Positions 46,400-56,522 of a DNA stretch of 64,000 nt are shown here, one piece after another; the first letter of the stretch is position 1, and every line of letters starts with the position of its first letter. Made by a program: the position numbers and the translations under genes. The DNA comes from CAVUOA01 sp963742955 (GTDB lineage Bacteria > Bacteroidota > Ignavibacteria > Tepidaquicellales > OLB5). The stretch spans positions 1-64,000 of the forward strand of contig CAVUOA010000009.1 in NCBI GenBank assembly GCA_963742955.1, written 5' to 3'. The notes below the pieces were generated by a model, which worked only from the letters and a program-made list of their open reading frames with translations, had not been told where the DNA came from and did no database searches.

Positions 46400-48415
46400 T
46401 TATTTAACCAGTATCATTTTTCGTATGCTTGTAAATTCTGAAGCTTCTATTTTGTAGAAATAAACTCCGCTTGCAAGATTGGAAGCATCAAAGCTGGCGC
46501 TCTGCCTTCCCGGTTCCATATACTGATTAATTAAATCCGTAATCTTCTTTCCGGTGATATCATAAACACTAATCTTAACCTGTCCTGCTTTTGGCAAATC
46601 AAACCTAATTTGAGTAGTAGGGTTGAACGGGTTCGGATAATTCTGATAAAGATAGAAATTACTTGGAATTTCATTGTTAGAAATACCCAATCCGGTTATC
46701 ACACTCATAGTGATAGTTCTTAAATGTACCGGTGTCTGTTCAATATTTCCAATTTTACCGTGAGCAACAATATTGATTGTGTATGACTGCTGGGTAACCC
46801 CACCGCTCGTTCTGATTCTGAGCCTTAACGAATCGGGGTAAGCGGTTAATGTATCCTGAAGTGAATTAGTTGATTTATTAATAAAGGATAAATCAATTGT
46901 TCCGTTTGCAGGTGCCGGGGTTACAGATGCCAGAAATTTAACTTTCCCGGTGTAAGATTTTACAGCCGGAACAGTAATATATACAAAAGCGCTGTCTCCG
47001 TTGCCGTTAACACCGGTCAAAGTCGAAGTGCTTGTCTTCATTGCATAATCAGGATAATAAGCGCAGTAGCTGCCGAATGAACCGGCTCTGAAATCAGTCC
47101 ATGAAAGAACACCTATTCCGTTGTACGAACCTGCGCCGTTATAATCTCCCTGGTATGCAGGTGAACCGCCGCCGCCGCATGTTGGGCAGTTTATTTTCAT
47201 TTTGGCAGTTGAAATCTTTTGGTTTACAGACCAAGTTGTACCGCCATTTGAAGAAAAAGATGCGTAAATTTCCGCGCTGTCTGCAGTTGGGCAGTTTCTT
47301 GTATCCATCCACTGGCATACGAGATTTCCCGTCATTTTATCGCACCATCCTGCTTCCTGGAACTGGGCATTTGCAGTTGAATTCGGGTCATCATTAATAG
47401 TTATAGCTCCGGAGAATGTTGCTCCACCGTCAGTTGAATATCTGATATAAACATCGGGTTTATTGCCGCTTCCGCCGGGATTATTACCTGAATAGAAAAT
47501 ATACATTCTTCCTCTGTATGGACCAAAGCTGTTATCGGCATATATAAAAGGATAAGGCCTTAATCTCATATTCTGATATGAATTTCGTCCCCCAACAACC
47601 GTACCTACGGTATTTACCCAGCCGTTTTGAGTTGACATTAAAGTGAAAGATGCCCCCCCGTTAGTTGACCTGTAAATTGTATAAGTAGGAATATTATAAG
47701 TTCCGGTTGATGTTACAACATAAACTGAACCTCCTGATACTCCGGTAGGTCCCGGTCCGACAGCCATCATGAATCCCGGCAGGGTATTACTCATATTTTG
47801 TGTAAATACAAAACTTGCGCCGTTGTTTGTGCTTCTTGAAAAATTACCGGGTGTTTCACCGCAATATACATAGTTTGCATAAGGGCCGCCCGTTTGGTCA
47901 GCAGCCATTGTTTCTCTGTCATTTCCGGTACATCCTGTAACAGCAGTTCCCCAAGATTGACCGTCATTTGTTGATTTGCAAATATAAGTCCCCGTAACAC
48001 TGCTGTTAAGGTTTATGCAGAATAAATTTCCCAAACTATCATAAGCTGTCCATGGGTCGCCAGCAGAGTTTGGAAAAGGTACAAATGCAGCATTCCATAT
48101 ATAACCGTTATTGGACCACCATCCGGCGCCGTATATGTTGAAATTGTGAAATATGCCAAACGGGTTGGTCGGGTTTTGAGACACTTGAGTTTCTGCAAAG
48201 TTTGTTCCCATATTGTAGTTATCAAAACCTTGGGCGTCAGTTAAAACAATAAATGGCTGAGGCTCTCCCAGATGCTGAAGTTTATACATGTAATCAGGGT
48301 TTACAATCGGGACGTCAACATTTACATCATCATCAACTGTTTTTATCTGAAAAGCCTGAAACAGCAATATCACGCACGGTAATAAAATGAGCGTAAGTAT
48401 TGTAGATTTTTTCAT
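46400..48415 (-). CDS. Secreted BNR-repeat protein with T9SS sorting domain, paralogue B
   Basis: The protein has 671 residues. The signal peptide is MKKSTILTLILLPCVILLFQ. BNR turns include STNDGQSWGT, STNNGASFVF, STNGGASFTL, STDGGATFSG and SSNGGTTWSV. A CPTCGGGGSPAYQGDYNG segment matches the CPACG...GDYDG segment of paralogue A. The sorting domain is LYQNYPNPFNPTTQIRFDLP to SGVYFYKIEASEFTSIRKM. The similar order of features shows gene duplication, with separate terminators. The ligand is unknown. Confidence 0.88.
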   Translation of the reverse strand: MKKSTILTLILLPCVILLFQAFQIKTVDDDVNVDVPIVNPDYMYKLQHLGEPQPFIVLTDAQGFDNYNMGTNFAETQVSQNPTNPFGIFHNFNIYGAGWWSNNGYIWNAAFVPFPNSAGDPWTAYDSLGNLFCINLNSSVTGTYICKSTNDGQSWGTAVTGCTGNDRETMAADQTGGPYANYVYCGETPGNFSRSTNNGASFVFTQNMSNTLPGFMMAVGPGPTGVSGGSVYVVTSTGTYNIPTYTIYRSTNGGASFTLMSTQNGWVNTVGTVVGGRNSYQNMRLRPYPFIYADNSFGPYRGRMYIFYSGNNPGGSGNKPDVYIRYSTDGGATFSGAITINDDPNSTANAQFQEAGWCDKMTGNLVCQWMDTRNCPTADSAEIYASFSSNGGTTWSVNQKISTAKMKINCPTCGGGGSPAYQGDYNGAGSYNGIGVLSWTDFRAGSFGSYCAYYPDYAMKTSTSTLTGVNGNGDSAFVYITVPAVKSYTGKVKFLASVTPAPANGTIDLSFINKSTNSLQDTLTAYPDSLRLRIRTSGGVTQQSYTINIVAHGKIGNIEQTPVHLRTITMSVITGLGISNNEIPSNFYLYQNYPNPFNPTTQIRFDLPKAGQVKISVYDITGKKITDLINQYMEPGRQSASFDASNLASGVYFYKIEASEFTSIRKMILVK

Positions 48416-48681
48416 GTTGTATTTATTAAGGTTTTAAATTAATGTTAATTTGAAAATAATTATGTTCATCAAAAACTATGATGAATTTTTTATATATAAA
48501 ATTAATACCGAGTTTAATTGCTGACAATAGCGAAGGCAATTAATCCCGATTATTAAATATATTAGTTGTTATAGCTATAGGTGAGAATTTCAAAGCAGCA
48601 TTTAGCTGTTTCTCCCCCATGCAAGATAAACTTTAATTTTTTAAAATAATAGTCTTTGAATAAAAGTATTATTTAAATGAA

Positions 48682-49527
48682 CTATTTCAATAAAATCATT
48701 TTTTTCACTTCAGTGTAATTAGCTGATTTTCCAGCACTTGATGTAAAATATAGTCTGTAGAAATACACACCGCTTGAAATGCTGTTTCCGCTGAACTCAA
48801 CCGTGTGCTCACCGGAACGTTCAAACTTATTTACAGGCACTGAGATACTTTTTCCTGAAACATCAAATATTTCAATTTTGACAAATCCATCTTTGTTTAA
48901 ATCATATTTAATTTTTGTTGCCGGGTTAAACGGGTTAGGGTAATTCTGATAAAGCCTGAAATCATAGGCGATATTGTTCTGGTTCTTTATTCCAATCGGG
49001 TTATAAACCCTAATTGTAAAGTTAGGCCCGAAATTCCATTCATCATTATCAGAGGTAGTATCATTATTGGTGCTGTTTGCAACTGCATATAATGTGTCAA
49101 TCTGCTCAGTTGATGGGGCTGTATATTTGAATGACCACGTAACAGTATCGTTTGTAAACGGTTTTGGATGCCTGTGTGTGAGGTCGCCTGTTGCAGAATC
49201 TCTTCTGACTCCCGGTTCTGTTGAAACAGTATCTATTATACCGGCATAAACTGCTGCATCAAACCCTCCTACTATAGCAGGACCGTGAGCAAGATGAATT
49301 GTATAAATTACTGTCTGTCCCGTTTCTACACTATCGGGTCCTTCAAAAAAAACCGATACTGAATCAGTCGGCGCATGAATACCGTGGCAGACACATCCGA
49401 TTCCTTCGCCTCCCTTGTTTGTAACTCCCACATACCCGGTTGGGAAAGAATAAATATTTATTGCGATAATTGATATAAATATAGTAATAGACGAAAATAC
49501 AAGTAATATCTTTACTTTCTTATTCAT
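48682..49527 (-). CDS. Choice-of-anchor V (reeler-like) protein with T9SS sorting domain
   Basis: The protein has 281 residues. The signal peptide is MNKKVKILLVFSSITIFISI. The start of the mature part, FPTGYVGVTNKGGEGIGCVC HGIHAPTDSVSV, matches the choice-of-anchor V pattern, in which a CxxCH often occurs near the N-terminus; here it is C-V-C-H. A beta-sandwich (VETGQTVIYTIHLAHGPAIV GGFDAAVYAG) follows. The tail is LYQNYPNPFNPATKIKYDLN to KKMILLK. It is secreted and anchored through T9SS; function is unknown. Confidence 0.83.
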   Translation of the reverse strand: MNKKVKILLVFSSITIFISIIAINIYSFPTGYVGVTNKGGEGIGCVCHGIHAPTDSVSVFFEGPDSVETGQTVIYTIHLAHGPAIVGGFDAAVYAGIIDTVSTEPGVRRDSATGDLTHRHPKPFTNDTVTWSFKYTAPSTEQIDTLYAVANSTNNDTTSDNDEWNFGPNFTIRVYNPIGIKNQNNIAYDFRLYQNYPNPFNPATKIKYDLNKDGFVKIEIFDVSGKSISVPVNKFERSGEHTVEFSGNSISSGVYFYRLYFTSSAGKSANYTEVKKMILLK

Positions 49528-49604
49528 TTCTGTACTTATGAATTTAATTTACCCCCGGACATGAATTATGTGCCGGGGGGTTTGTGAATAGATTTTTTAA
49601 ATTT

Positions 49605-51764
49605 TTATTTAAGGAGCATCATTTTTCTGGTATCAATTCTTCGACCGTCAGAAAACATAGAGTAGAAATATATTCCGCTTGAGAGGTTTGATGCATCGAA
49701 AGCAGTGTTGTATTTTCCCGGTGAAAGGAAGCTGTTTACTACCGAGCTTACCTCATTCCCGAGGATGTCATATACTTTTATTTGAATATTTGATGCTCTG
49801 CTGACATTATATTCAATTTTTGTGCTTGGGTTAAACGGATTAGGATAATTCTGGCTCAAGCTGAATTTAACAGGTATCTCCGAAGAAACAGGTGTATTAG
49901 CAGTAATAACCGAATAAATCGCTTTCATTTTATATACTCCACTGCCTTGCTGAGAAAAGAGTGTGCCTTTATCATAAAATAAAACACCTGCATTAGGACT
50001 GCTTCCGGTATTTGAAGCAGTAAAATTAGTACCCGCGTCGGTAGAAGTGTAAGCGGTTGAACCGTATATTACAAAAGCAACTGCTGTGGGGTCGTCTTTT
50101 GCGATGTCTGTTCCCCATGCACTTCCGGTTGGGGTTACCATGGCATACGAACCCCATTCATTGGTTGTTTTCCATAACCCGCCGGAGCTCCAGCATGTGT
50201 GGTATGCAAGGTCAGGTTCTGCATAGTTAACACTTATCATGGGTATTTCAGAACCGCTAACTGTGTGGATACTTGTCCAGTTTATTCCGCCATTTGTAGA
50301 TTTCAATAATTCTCCGGCTCCGGAACCGGTTGTTCCGTCACCAACATACATAATGTTAGGATAATTTTTTAATACAACAAGGTCGCATGGGCTTCTGAAT
50401 GTAAAAGAGCTCCAATTGCTCCACGTAGCTCCGAAATCAGTGGATTTCAGCATAACACTGTTATCCGGTCCAAGGAAGCAAATATTTGGGTTATTGGGGT
50501 CCATTTCGAGCGGCATACCGTAAGAAGTCAGTGTACCAGGCCCCCAGGTTGTAACCCAGTTTGCCCCGTAATTTGTACTGCGCAGTACTCTGCCTCCCGA
50601 TGAATTCATAGATACAAGCATCATATTAGTATCAAGGGGACTTACATAAAACGAATGTGCCTGGCTTCCAAGGGGAATTGTTGCGATGTTAGTCCATGTA
50701 TCGCCCCTGTCAAGGCTTCTGTAAATTTGTGTTCCCATTGCTATAAAAATTCCGTTCTTGTTAGCTGGATGCAGGCAAAAACCGTTTCCTATGTTGCCTG
50801 AACCCGATTGCTTCTGCTGCCAGGTATAAGTTACTACTGTGCCTGCAGGGAGTGACCATGTATTTCCGCCGTCAGTAGTGTATATTATTGCCTGATTGAG
50901 AGAACTGACTGCCCATCCTTTTTGGGAATCGTAGAAATAAATATCAACAAGGTTCCCCATCATTGGATTCGGCTGAAAAGTAAAAGTTGTTCCTCCATCA
51001 TTTGATTTTCTGATAAAGCCGCCGCCTCCGCATGAGTAAAACGTATTGGCGTCAATCATAAATACAGAATTAACGTCAGATTTTGATGCAATTTCGTAAT
51101 CAATTACACTCCAGGTAGTACCGCTGTCAGTTGATTTATAAACAATACCGTTGGTTGCGCTTGTCAAAATTGTATTCGCAATCTGGTCAACCGAGAGCAG
51201 GTCATCAGTAATTGATGTTGAGTACAAAGTCCATGATGTTCCTCCGTTAGTAGTATGAATAACTTTACCGCCTATACTGCATGCTATGCCGTTTTGGACA
51301 GTGGTAAATTTTACTGAAGTAAGATTATTTGCTGTGGGTGATACCTGTAAAATCCAGTTTGCGCCTCCGTTGGTGCTTTTAAGAATTGTGCCGTTATCAC
51401 CAACAATCCATCCGGTATTTGCATCAAAGAAATAAACGGATTTTAAATTTGCTCCTCCTGCTAAAGTCTGAGTGTTCCAGTTACTTCCATTATCAATGCT
51501 CATATAAAACGTGCCGTTATCACCAGCTATCCATATGTTATTAGCTAAACACTGAATTGAATTAAGGTTATTTGAGCCGAGAGGATAGCTGCCCCATGAA
51601 ACACCGCCTGTCCATGAACGGAAAACAGAGCCTCCCTGTCCGACCGCAATTACATCAATGCCGTCTTTTGAGCATATCGAATTAAATCCCTGTGAAAAAA
51701 CATTTGAAGAAAGGGCGAATGAAAAAAGTAGAGTAAAAAGAGTAAGTCTGCTTGAATTTATCAT
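49605..51764 (-). CDS. Secreted Ycf48-like/BNR protein with T9SS sorting domain
   Basis: The protein has 719 residues. The signal peptide is MINSSRLTLFTLLFSFALSS. Many repeats of the type W-I-A/V-G-D-N-G-T-I/F-x-x-S-x-D/N-G-G-x-x-W occur (WIAGDNGTFYMSIDNGSNW; WIVGDNGTILKSTNGGANW), the Ycf48/photosystem-assembly-like and BNR propeller motif. The sorting domain is SQNYPNPFNPSTKIEYNV to RRIDTRKMMLLK. It is probably a large surface propeller. The long purely repetitive body gives no clue to the ligand. Confidence 0.88.
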   Translation of the reverse strand: MINSSRLTLFTLLFSFALSSNVFSQGFNSICSKDGIDVIAVGQGGSVFRSWTGGVSWGSYPLGSNNLNSIQCLANNIWIAGDNGTFYMSIDNGSNWNTQTLAGGANLKSVYFFDANTGWIVGDNGTILKSTNGGANWILQVSPTANNLTSVKFTTVQNGIACSIGGKVIHTTNGGTSWTLYSTSITDDLLSVDQIANTILTSATNGIVYKSTDSGTTWSVIDYEIASKSDVNSVFMIDANTFYSCGGGGFIRKSNDGGTTFTFQPNPMMGNLVDIYFYDSQKGWAVSSLNQAIIYTTDGGNTWSLPAGTVVTYTWQQKQSGSGNIGNGFCLHPANKNGIFIAMGTQIYRSLDRGDTWTNIATIPLGSQAHSFYVSPLDTNMMLVSMNSSGGRVLRSTNYGANWVTTWGPGTLTSYGMPLEMDPNNPNICFLGPDNSVMLKSTDFGATWSNWSSFTFRSPCDLVVLKNYPNIMYVGDGTTGSGAGELLKSTNGGINWTSIHTVSGSEIPMISVNYAEPDLAYHTCWSSGGLWKTTNEWGSYAMVTPTGSAWGTDIAKDDPTAVAFVIYGSTAYTSTDAGTNFTASNTGSSPNAGVLFYDKGTLFSQQGSGVYKMKAIYSVITANTPVSSEIPVKFSLSQNYPNPFNPSTKIEYNVSRASNIQIKVYDILGNEVSSVVNSFLSPGKYNTAFDASNLSSGIYFYSMFSDGRRIDTRKMMLLK

Positions 51765-52019
51765 TCTTTATAAATTAAATTTTAAAAAATTTTGTTAAAA
51801 TAAAGAACACTGTTTTTAATAGCAAGAGGTATTTTGCAGTGCCGGATTGAATTTCAAGCTAAAACAATATTATTCTATTAATGTTCCATTTATTTGTATA
51901 ACTTATGGAGAATAAGCGTTTTATGTTAGAGCTTTAAATTTTATTAATAAAGCCTCGATATATCATATTATATATATATATGAATTCTTATTGTATGTTT
52001 TACTTAACGTTATTATATT

Positions 52020-52469
52020 TTGTTAATAAATAATCGAATAAAAATATTGCTGAAGAAATTTACCTTGCTATCAGCCCTTACATTATTGGTGTTTGTTTCT
52101 TGCAGAGACTATTTAACTGATGTAGTTGACATTACACCCCCGGAAATAGCCACCGACCAGAAAGTTTATCAGGGGGGTGATACAATTGCGGTAACGCTTG
52201 TTAATAAGAGCTATTCCAATATTTACGTTACGGGAGTTTATAACACTATAGAGAAACAAAACTATTCTAACTGGGATATATATTCAATTATAAATTGCAG
52301 CGGAGGCTGTCCTGAGTTCATTGTTCCGGGCAAGGGAAGCATAACCGCCAGGGTAATTCCATTCAATAACCCCGGTAATTTCAGATTCGTTTGCTATTAC
52401 AGTACAAAACAAGGTACACCTCAAGAGCAAAAGAGTATTGTTTATTCCGGTGAATTCATTGTAGAATAG
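52020..52469 (+). CDS. Small lipoprotein of unknown function
   Basis: The gene starts at a TTG codon (52020); a second TTG at 52047 would give a shorter and more typical lipoprotein signal. The lipobox LLVFVSC puts the acylated Cys at 28 (from the first TTG). The mature part, about 120 residues, starts RDYLTDVVDITPPEIATDQK and has an Ig-like strand pattern (DTIAVTLVNKSYSNIYVTG, NFRFVCYYSTKQGT). A Cys pair sits in NCSGGCPEF. It lies 34 bp before the alpha/beta hydrolase. The function is unknown. Confidence 0.6.
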   Translation: MLINNRIKILLKKFTLLSALTLLVFVSCRDYLTDVVDITPPEIATDQKVYQGGDTIAVTLVNKSYSNIYVTGVYNTIEKQNYSNWDIYSIINCSGGCPEFIVPGKGSITARVIPFNNPGNFRFVCYYSTKQGTPQEQKSIVYSGEFIVE

Positions 52470-52502
52470 CGGAAGTACAAAACGATTTGATGATGAAAAT
52501 AA

Positions 52503-53276
52503 ATGAAATCAAAAAAGATACATTTTCTGAATAAACAGGGTTTCAGGCTATCGGGCTATATGGATTCTCCTTTGGATAAAGAACCTTCAAGCTATGCGGT
52601 ATTTGCTCATTGTTTTACCTGTTCCAAAGACCTTAAATCAATAAGAAACATAAACTATTCATTAGCAAGAGCGGGGATTGCATCACTGAGATTTGATTTT
52701 ACCGGGATAGGAGAGAGTGAGGGAAACTTTCCCGATACAAATTATTCCGGGTATATAGATGATATAATCTGTTCTTCGGAATTTTTAGCCGATAAATATA
52801 AAGCCCCTTCTCTGATAATAGGACATTCATTGGGAGGATGTGCAGTAATAGAAACTACCCATAAAATCCCATCCATTAAAGCAGTAGTTACAATAGGAAC
52901 TCCTGCAGAGCCGTCATCACTTTCCCTCAAACTTAAAAAGACAAAGGAAAATACCGGGTTGGAAGAAACGGCTGAGATGACAATCGGTGGTTTAAAATTT
53001 ATGTTTAAAAAACAATTCTTTGATGATATTGAAAGCCATAATCTTGCATCATACATAAAAAATCTCAAGAAACCGCTTCTAATAATGCATTCTCCTGAAG
53101 ATACATATACTCCAATTGAGAACGCAGAATTAATTTTTCAGGCTGCCAGATACCCAAAAAGCATTATCTCTCTGGATAATATTGACCATCTTATGCTTAA
53201 GAAAGAAGACGCGTATTATGTTGGTGATATTATTGCAGCATGGGCACAGAAGTACATAAAAACCTGCATACAATAA
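52503..53276 (+). CDS. Alpha/beta hydrolase
   Basis: The protein has 257 residues. The nucleophile elbow is G-H-S-L-G-G with S109. The acid is likely in SPEDTYTPIE, and the His is in NIDHLML. The N-terminus (GFRLSGYMDSPLDKEPSSYA VFAHCFTCSKDLK) and RFDFTGIGESEGNF match the hydrolase half of hydrolase-OsmC fusions. Here the OsmC part is missing. A bidirectional terminator follows. The substrate is unknown, probably a small ester or thioester. Confidence 0.9.
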   Translation: MKSKKIHFLNKQGFRLSGYMDSPLDKEPSSYAVFAHCFTCSKDLKSIRNINYSLARAGIASLRFDFTGIGESEGNFPDTNYSGYIDDIICSSEFLADKYKAPSLIIGHSLGGCAVIETTHKIPSIKAVVTIGTPAEPSSLSLKLKKTKENTGLEETAEMTIGGLKFMFKKQFFDDIESHNLASYIKNLKKPLLIMHSPEDTYTPIENAELIFQAARYPKSIISLDNIDHLMLKKEDAYYVGDIIAAWAQKYIKTCIQ

Positions 53277-53306
53277 AAAAATGTAACCCTGAGGAGGTTA
53301 CATTTT
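53275..53306. terminator. Bidirectional intrinsic terminator
   Basis: AAAAATGTAACC and GGTTACATTTTT pair around CTGAGGA between converging genes (stops at 53276 and 53340). The A and T runs serve both strands. Confidence 0.9.
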
Positions 53307-53339
53307 TGAAAGTTTTTTAATTTTATTTTCAGAAGCTAA

Positions 53340-54866
53340 TTAATAAGTCTTTAATACACCTATTTCAGATTCAACAGCTTTTAAAACATCAAGCTTTCTA
53401 ACCGATTCCATCATATTGTTATGGTCTTTGTAAAGCGGTCTGTCTTCTTCAAGATGTTCGACTACTTTTCTTACAGCTTTTTGTGCAGCGGTAGTCCCTT
53501 TGCCAAATTTATAATCTCTGAAATCAAGTGCCTGTGCGGCAGCAATAAATTCTATTCCGAGTATTCCATAAGCGTTATCAAGAATTTGTCTTGTTTTAAG
53601 AGCCGTGTTCATTCCCATACTTACGAAATCTTCCTGGTCAGCTGCAGCCGGAATTGACTGAACGGATGCCGGCATTGAAAGTATTCTTTGCTCAACAATC
53701 ATTGTATCAGCAGTGTACTGGCTCAGCATGTGTCCTGAAAACATTCCAGCTCCTTTTGTAAGGAAGGCAGGCAGACCTATACTCAGTGCAGGATTTAAAA
53801 GCCTGTTCAATCTTCTTTCGGAAAGGACACATACCATTGTAATTGCTGCACCAAGCATGTCTAATGGAACGCTTATAGGCGAACCCTGGAAATTAGCGCC
53901 GGTTAATACCACACCCTCTTCAGAGAGAAATATAGGATTGTCTGCAACTCCGTTAAGTTCAATTTCAACCTGTTCCCTTGTCCATCTTAGCTGGTCTCTG
54001 GCTGCTCCAATTACCTGCGGAGTAGAACGCATACTGTATGCATCCTGAACTTTAACTTTTACTTTCCCAAGTAAATCAGAGCCTTCTATAACGTGTTTAA
54101 TGTTTTCAGCAGAGGTTACTGCTCCGTTAAAGCCCCTTAACTTATGCAGTCTAACATCATAAGGTTTCATGTTAGCCATAAGTGCTTCAAGAGTCATTGC
54201 TGTAGCTATTTCTGCCTGCTTAAGGAATCTTTCGGTTTCGTAAACCTGGATACAAGCCATACCGGTAATAACGTTGCTTCCGTTTATTGCAGCCAGCCCG
54301 TCCCTTGCCTGAAGACCAGGGACCGGTATTCCTGCTTTTTCAAATGCTTTTTTCCCGGGAAGCCGTTCACCTTTATAAAATGCTTCACCTTCTCCAAGCA
54401 AAAGAAGTGCAATCTGGCTCATCGGGGAGAGGTCTCCGCACGCTCCCACGCTGCCCTTGGTGCAGACTACGGGGGTAACGCCTTTGTTCAGCATGTCCAC
54501 ATACGTTTGAGTTATTTCCGGGCGGCAAGCTGAATAACCTTTAGCGTGTACGTTAATTCTGGAAAGCATCGCTGCTCTTACCCGGGGCTCCGGCATTGGT
54601 TCGCCGATTCCGGCAGAATGGTTATATATCAAATACCTCTGAAACTGCTTTACCTGTTCATCGTTTAACACTATTTCCGAAAATTCACCTATTCCTGTAT
54701 TAACACCATACATTATCTCATGCTGTTCTATTTTCTTTTCGACAAATGAACGGCAGTGTTTTATTCTTTCTACAGCTTCTTTGTGAAGTTCAACTTTTTC
54801 CAATCCGACTGCAACATCATATACATTTTCTACTTTTAAATTATTACCTGTTATAATTACTGTCAT
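53340..54866 (-). CDS. hutH: Histidine ammonia-lyase family enzyme with an Ala-Cys-Gly cofactor triad
   Basis: The protein has 508 residues, typical for HAL. The conserved Y53 (YGVNTGIGEF), H83 (YNHSAGIGEP), N in NGSNVITGMA, Y/R in QDAYSMRSTPQVIGA, and E in DQEDFVSMGMN are present. The cofactor triad that normally reads Ala-Ser-Gly is A142-C143-G144 in GSVGACGDLSPMSQ; the codon at 54438-54440 is TGC. The family eliminates ammonia from His (urocanate), Tyr or Phe. The N82-H83 pair and QEDF (HALs usually have QEDH) leave histidine as likely but not certain. No hutU or hutI is nearby. Confidence 0.9.
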   Translation of the reverse strand: MTVIITGNNLKVENVYDVAVGLEKVELHKEAVERIKHCRSFVEKKIEQHEIMYGVNTGIGEFSEIVLNDEQVKQFQRYLIYNHSAGIGEPMPEPRVRAAMLSRINVHAKGYSACRPEITQTYVDMLNKGVTPVVCTKGSVGACGDLSPMSQIALLLLGEGEAFYKGERLPGKKAFEKAGIPVPGLQARDGLAAINGSNVITGMACIQVYETERFLKQAEIATAMTLEALMANMKPYDVRLHKLRGFNGAVTSAENIKHVIEGSDLLGKVKVKVQDAYSMRSTPQVIGAARDQLRWTREQVEIELNGVADNPIFLSEEGVVLTGANFQGSPISVPLDMLGAAITMVCVLSERRLNRLLNPALSIGLPAFLTKGAGMFSGHMLSQYTADTMIVEQRILSMPASVQSIPAAADQEDFVSMGMNTALKTRQILDNAYGILGIEFIAAAQALDFRDYKFGKGTTAAQKAVRKVVEHLEEDRPLYKDHNNMMESVRKLDVLKAVESEIGVLKTY

Positions 54867-55011
54867 ATTATGTAAATTATTATTGGTTCATATAAGAATT
54901 GTTTGACACAACAACAAATATAATTGAGAAAAATGATATAAAAACTGTTAAAATTAGGTACAAAGTGTATAGGAGCTTATAATGCAGCTATTATTGAGTC
55001 TAAGAAATTAA

Positions 55012-56522
55012 TTAATTGTTTTTAAACGTTTTTTTTGCGCTTTGGATTTCGGTTAATCTCTCAATCAACCATCTTTTGTACTCAGTATTTTTCGTTTCAT
55101 CTATTTGGTTAAGCAGTAATTTTGAGGCATATACGTCATTATCTATCCGGATTTTAATAAGTTTACCGGTGAAATTTATGAAGTTTTGATATCTCTGGTT
55201 CAGTTCGGTCGGGATAATTTTATTTTTTAACAGGTACTGTTTGTAACTTGCAATCAAACCCTTAGCGTGTTCAAAATCATTAAGTTCATAGTAAATTTTT
55301 ATCAGTAAGTTTTTAATTCTTGTCATATAATAAAAATCTTCACTCTTTACCCGAGCCAGGTAATCAAGTGATTTTTCATAGTATTGTTTTTTCTGCTTAA
55401 AGTCTCCTGCCGTATATCCCTTCATTGAGTTTAATACAGCGAAATTATACAGGTAAGCATTTTCCCTGTGCAGAACAGGCAGCTTGCCTTTATATTTATT
55501 TATAAATTCTTCAGCCCATTCAATTTCATGTTCTCTAATAGCAGCATGAACAATATTTGTATAAGCATGTGCAGTTATAGTATTTCCCTGCCTGGTAAAA
55601 ACATTTTTATCCAGCATCTCTTTTATGAGTTCAAAACTTTTTCTCCCATAGCCCTTAACCCCCAGAAACTGCTTATGTTTGTAATAATTATATAATTCGA
55701 TATAGAAGTTATCGAAATCTACCTTGTTCATTATACCAATATTTTTATCTATCATTTCTTTAAGGGAAGGTATCATTTCTTCCTGCTCTCCTTTAATGAA
55801 CAGTGATAAAAACGAATGCAATATGTATATTATAGGAACTTGCTGGTAAGTTTCTTTTTCCCTCTCTATATGACTCATTATTTCATCAAAAAATTTGAAG
55901 CCGTACTCAAAGTTGAGCTGTGATTGAACATTGTACATCGAGAAATATTCTTTGAGAATCGTAATGAAAAATGAATATGTAAGGTTCTCAATTTCATTAG
56001 GTAAAATTCCATGCACCTGCTGTCTTTTACCCACAGGCAGTTTCAGTTCATAAAAACTTCTTCTGATAGACTCAAGTTCATATTTGTTGGAATAATAATA
56101 TTCATCTCTAACTCTGGAACTTTCGAGTATTTTATTGGCCTCTTCAATATTTTTTTCAAATAGTTTTTCGATATTTCTTTCCTGAAGCTCTTTTAAAAGA
56201 TGTTTTTTTACCTCTATGGTATCATTTTTAAAATTAGTAAGAGCAAGATAATCTTCGGTTATCCATATCATATCCGAAATCAGGTTTCTCATCACTGCCG
56301 AATTAAATTTTTTCCCGGGAAAAGTTTTTTGTGGGCATTTTCAATCTCAAGGGTACGTGATACAAAATCGGGATAGTGCTTCTTCAATATATTGAAAAAC
56401 CTGATTAAAGTTTTGTTTGAATTATGAAAGGGTGAGTTGACATATTTACCCAGCTCTTTCAATTCGTGGGATGAAAGTGAACTTAATATTAAGAATAGCT
56501 TTGTATTGTGCAAAACAGGCAC
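55012..56522 (-). CDS. Helical-repeat (TPR-like) protein of unknown function (one frameshift)
   Basis: The N-terminus (56522) reads MPVLHNTKLFLILSSLSSHE, ELKELGKYVNSPFHNSNKTL, to KKLFPGKN. The rest starts SAVMRNLISDMIWITEDYLA and runs to 55012. Adding one base to the run of six T near 56305 joins them into one protein of about 503 residues. The sequence is helical and rich in Tyr, Glu and Lys, with pairs of amphipathic helices like TPR (EEFINKYKGKLPVLHRENAY; DYLARVKSEDFYYMTRIKNL). No export signal is visible. I recall similar 500-residue proteins in Ignavibacteria genomes without a known function. Confidence 0.65.
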
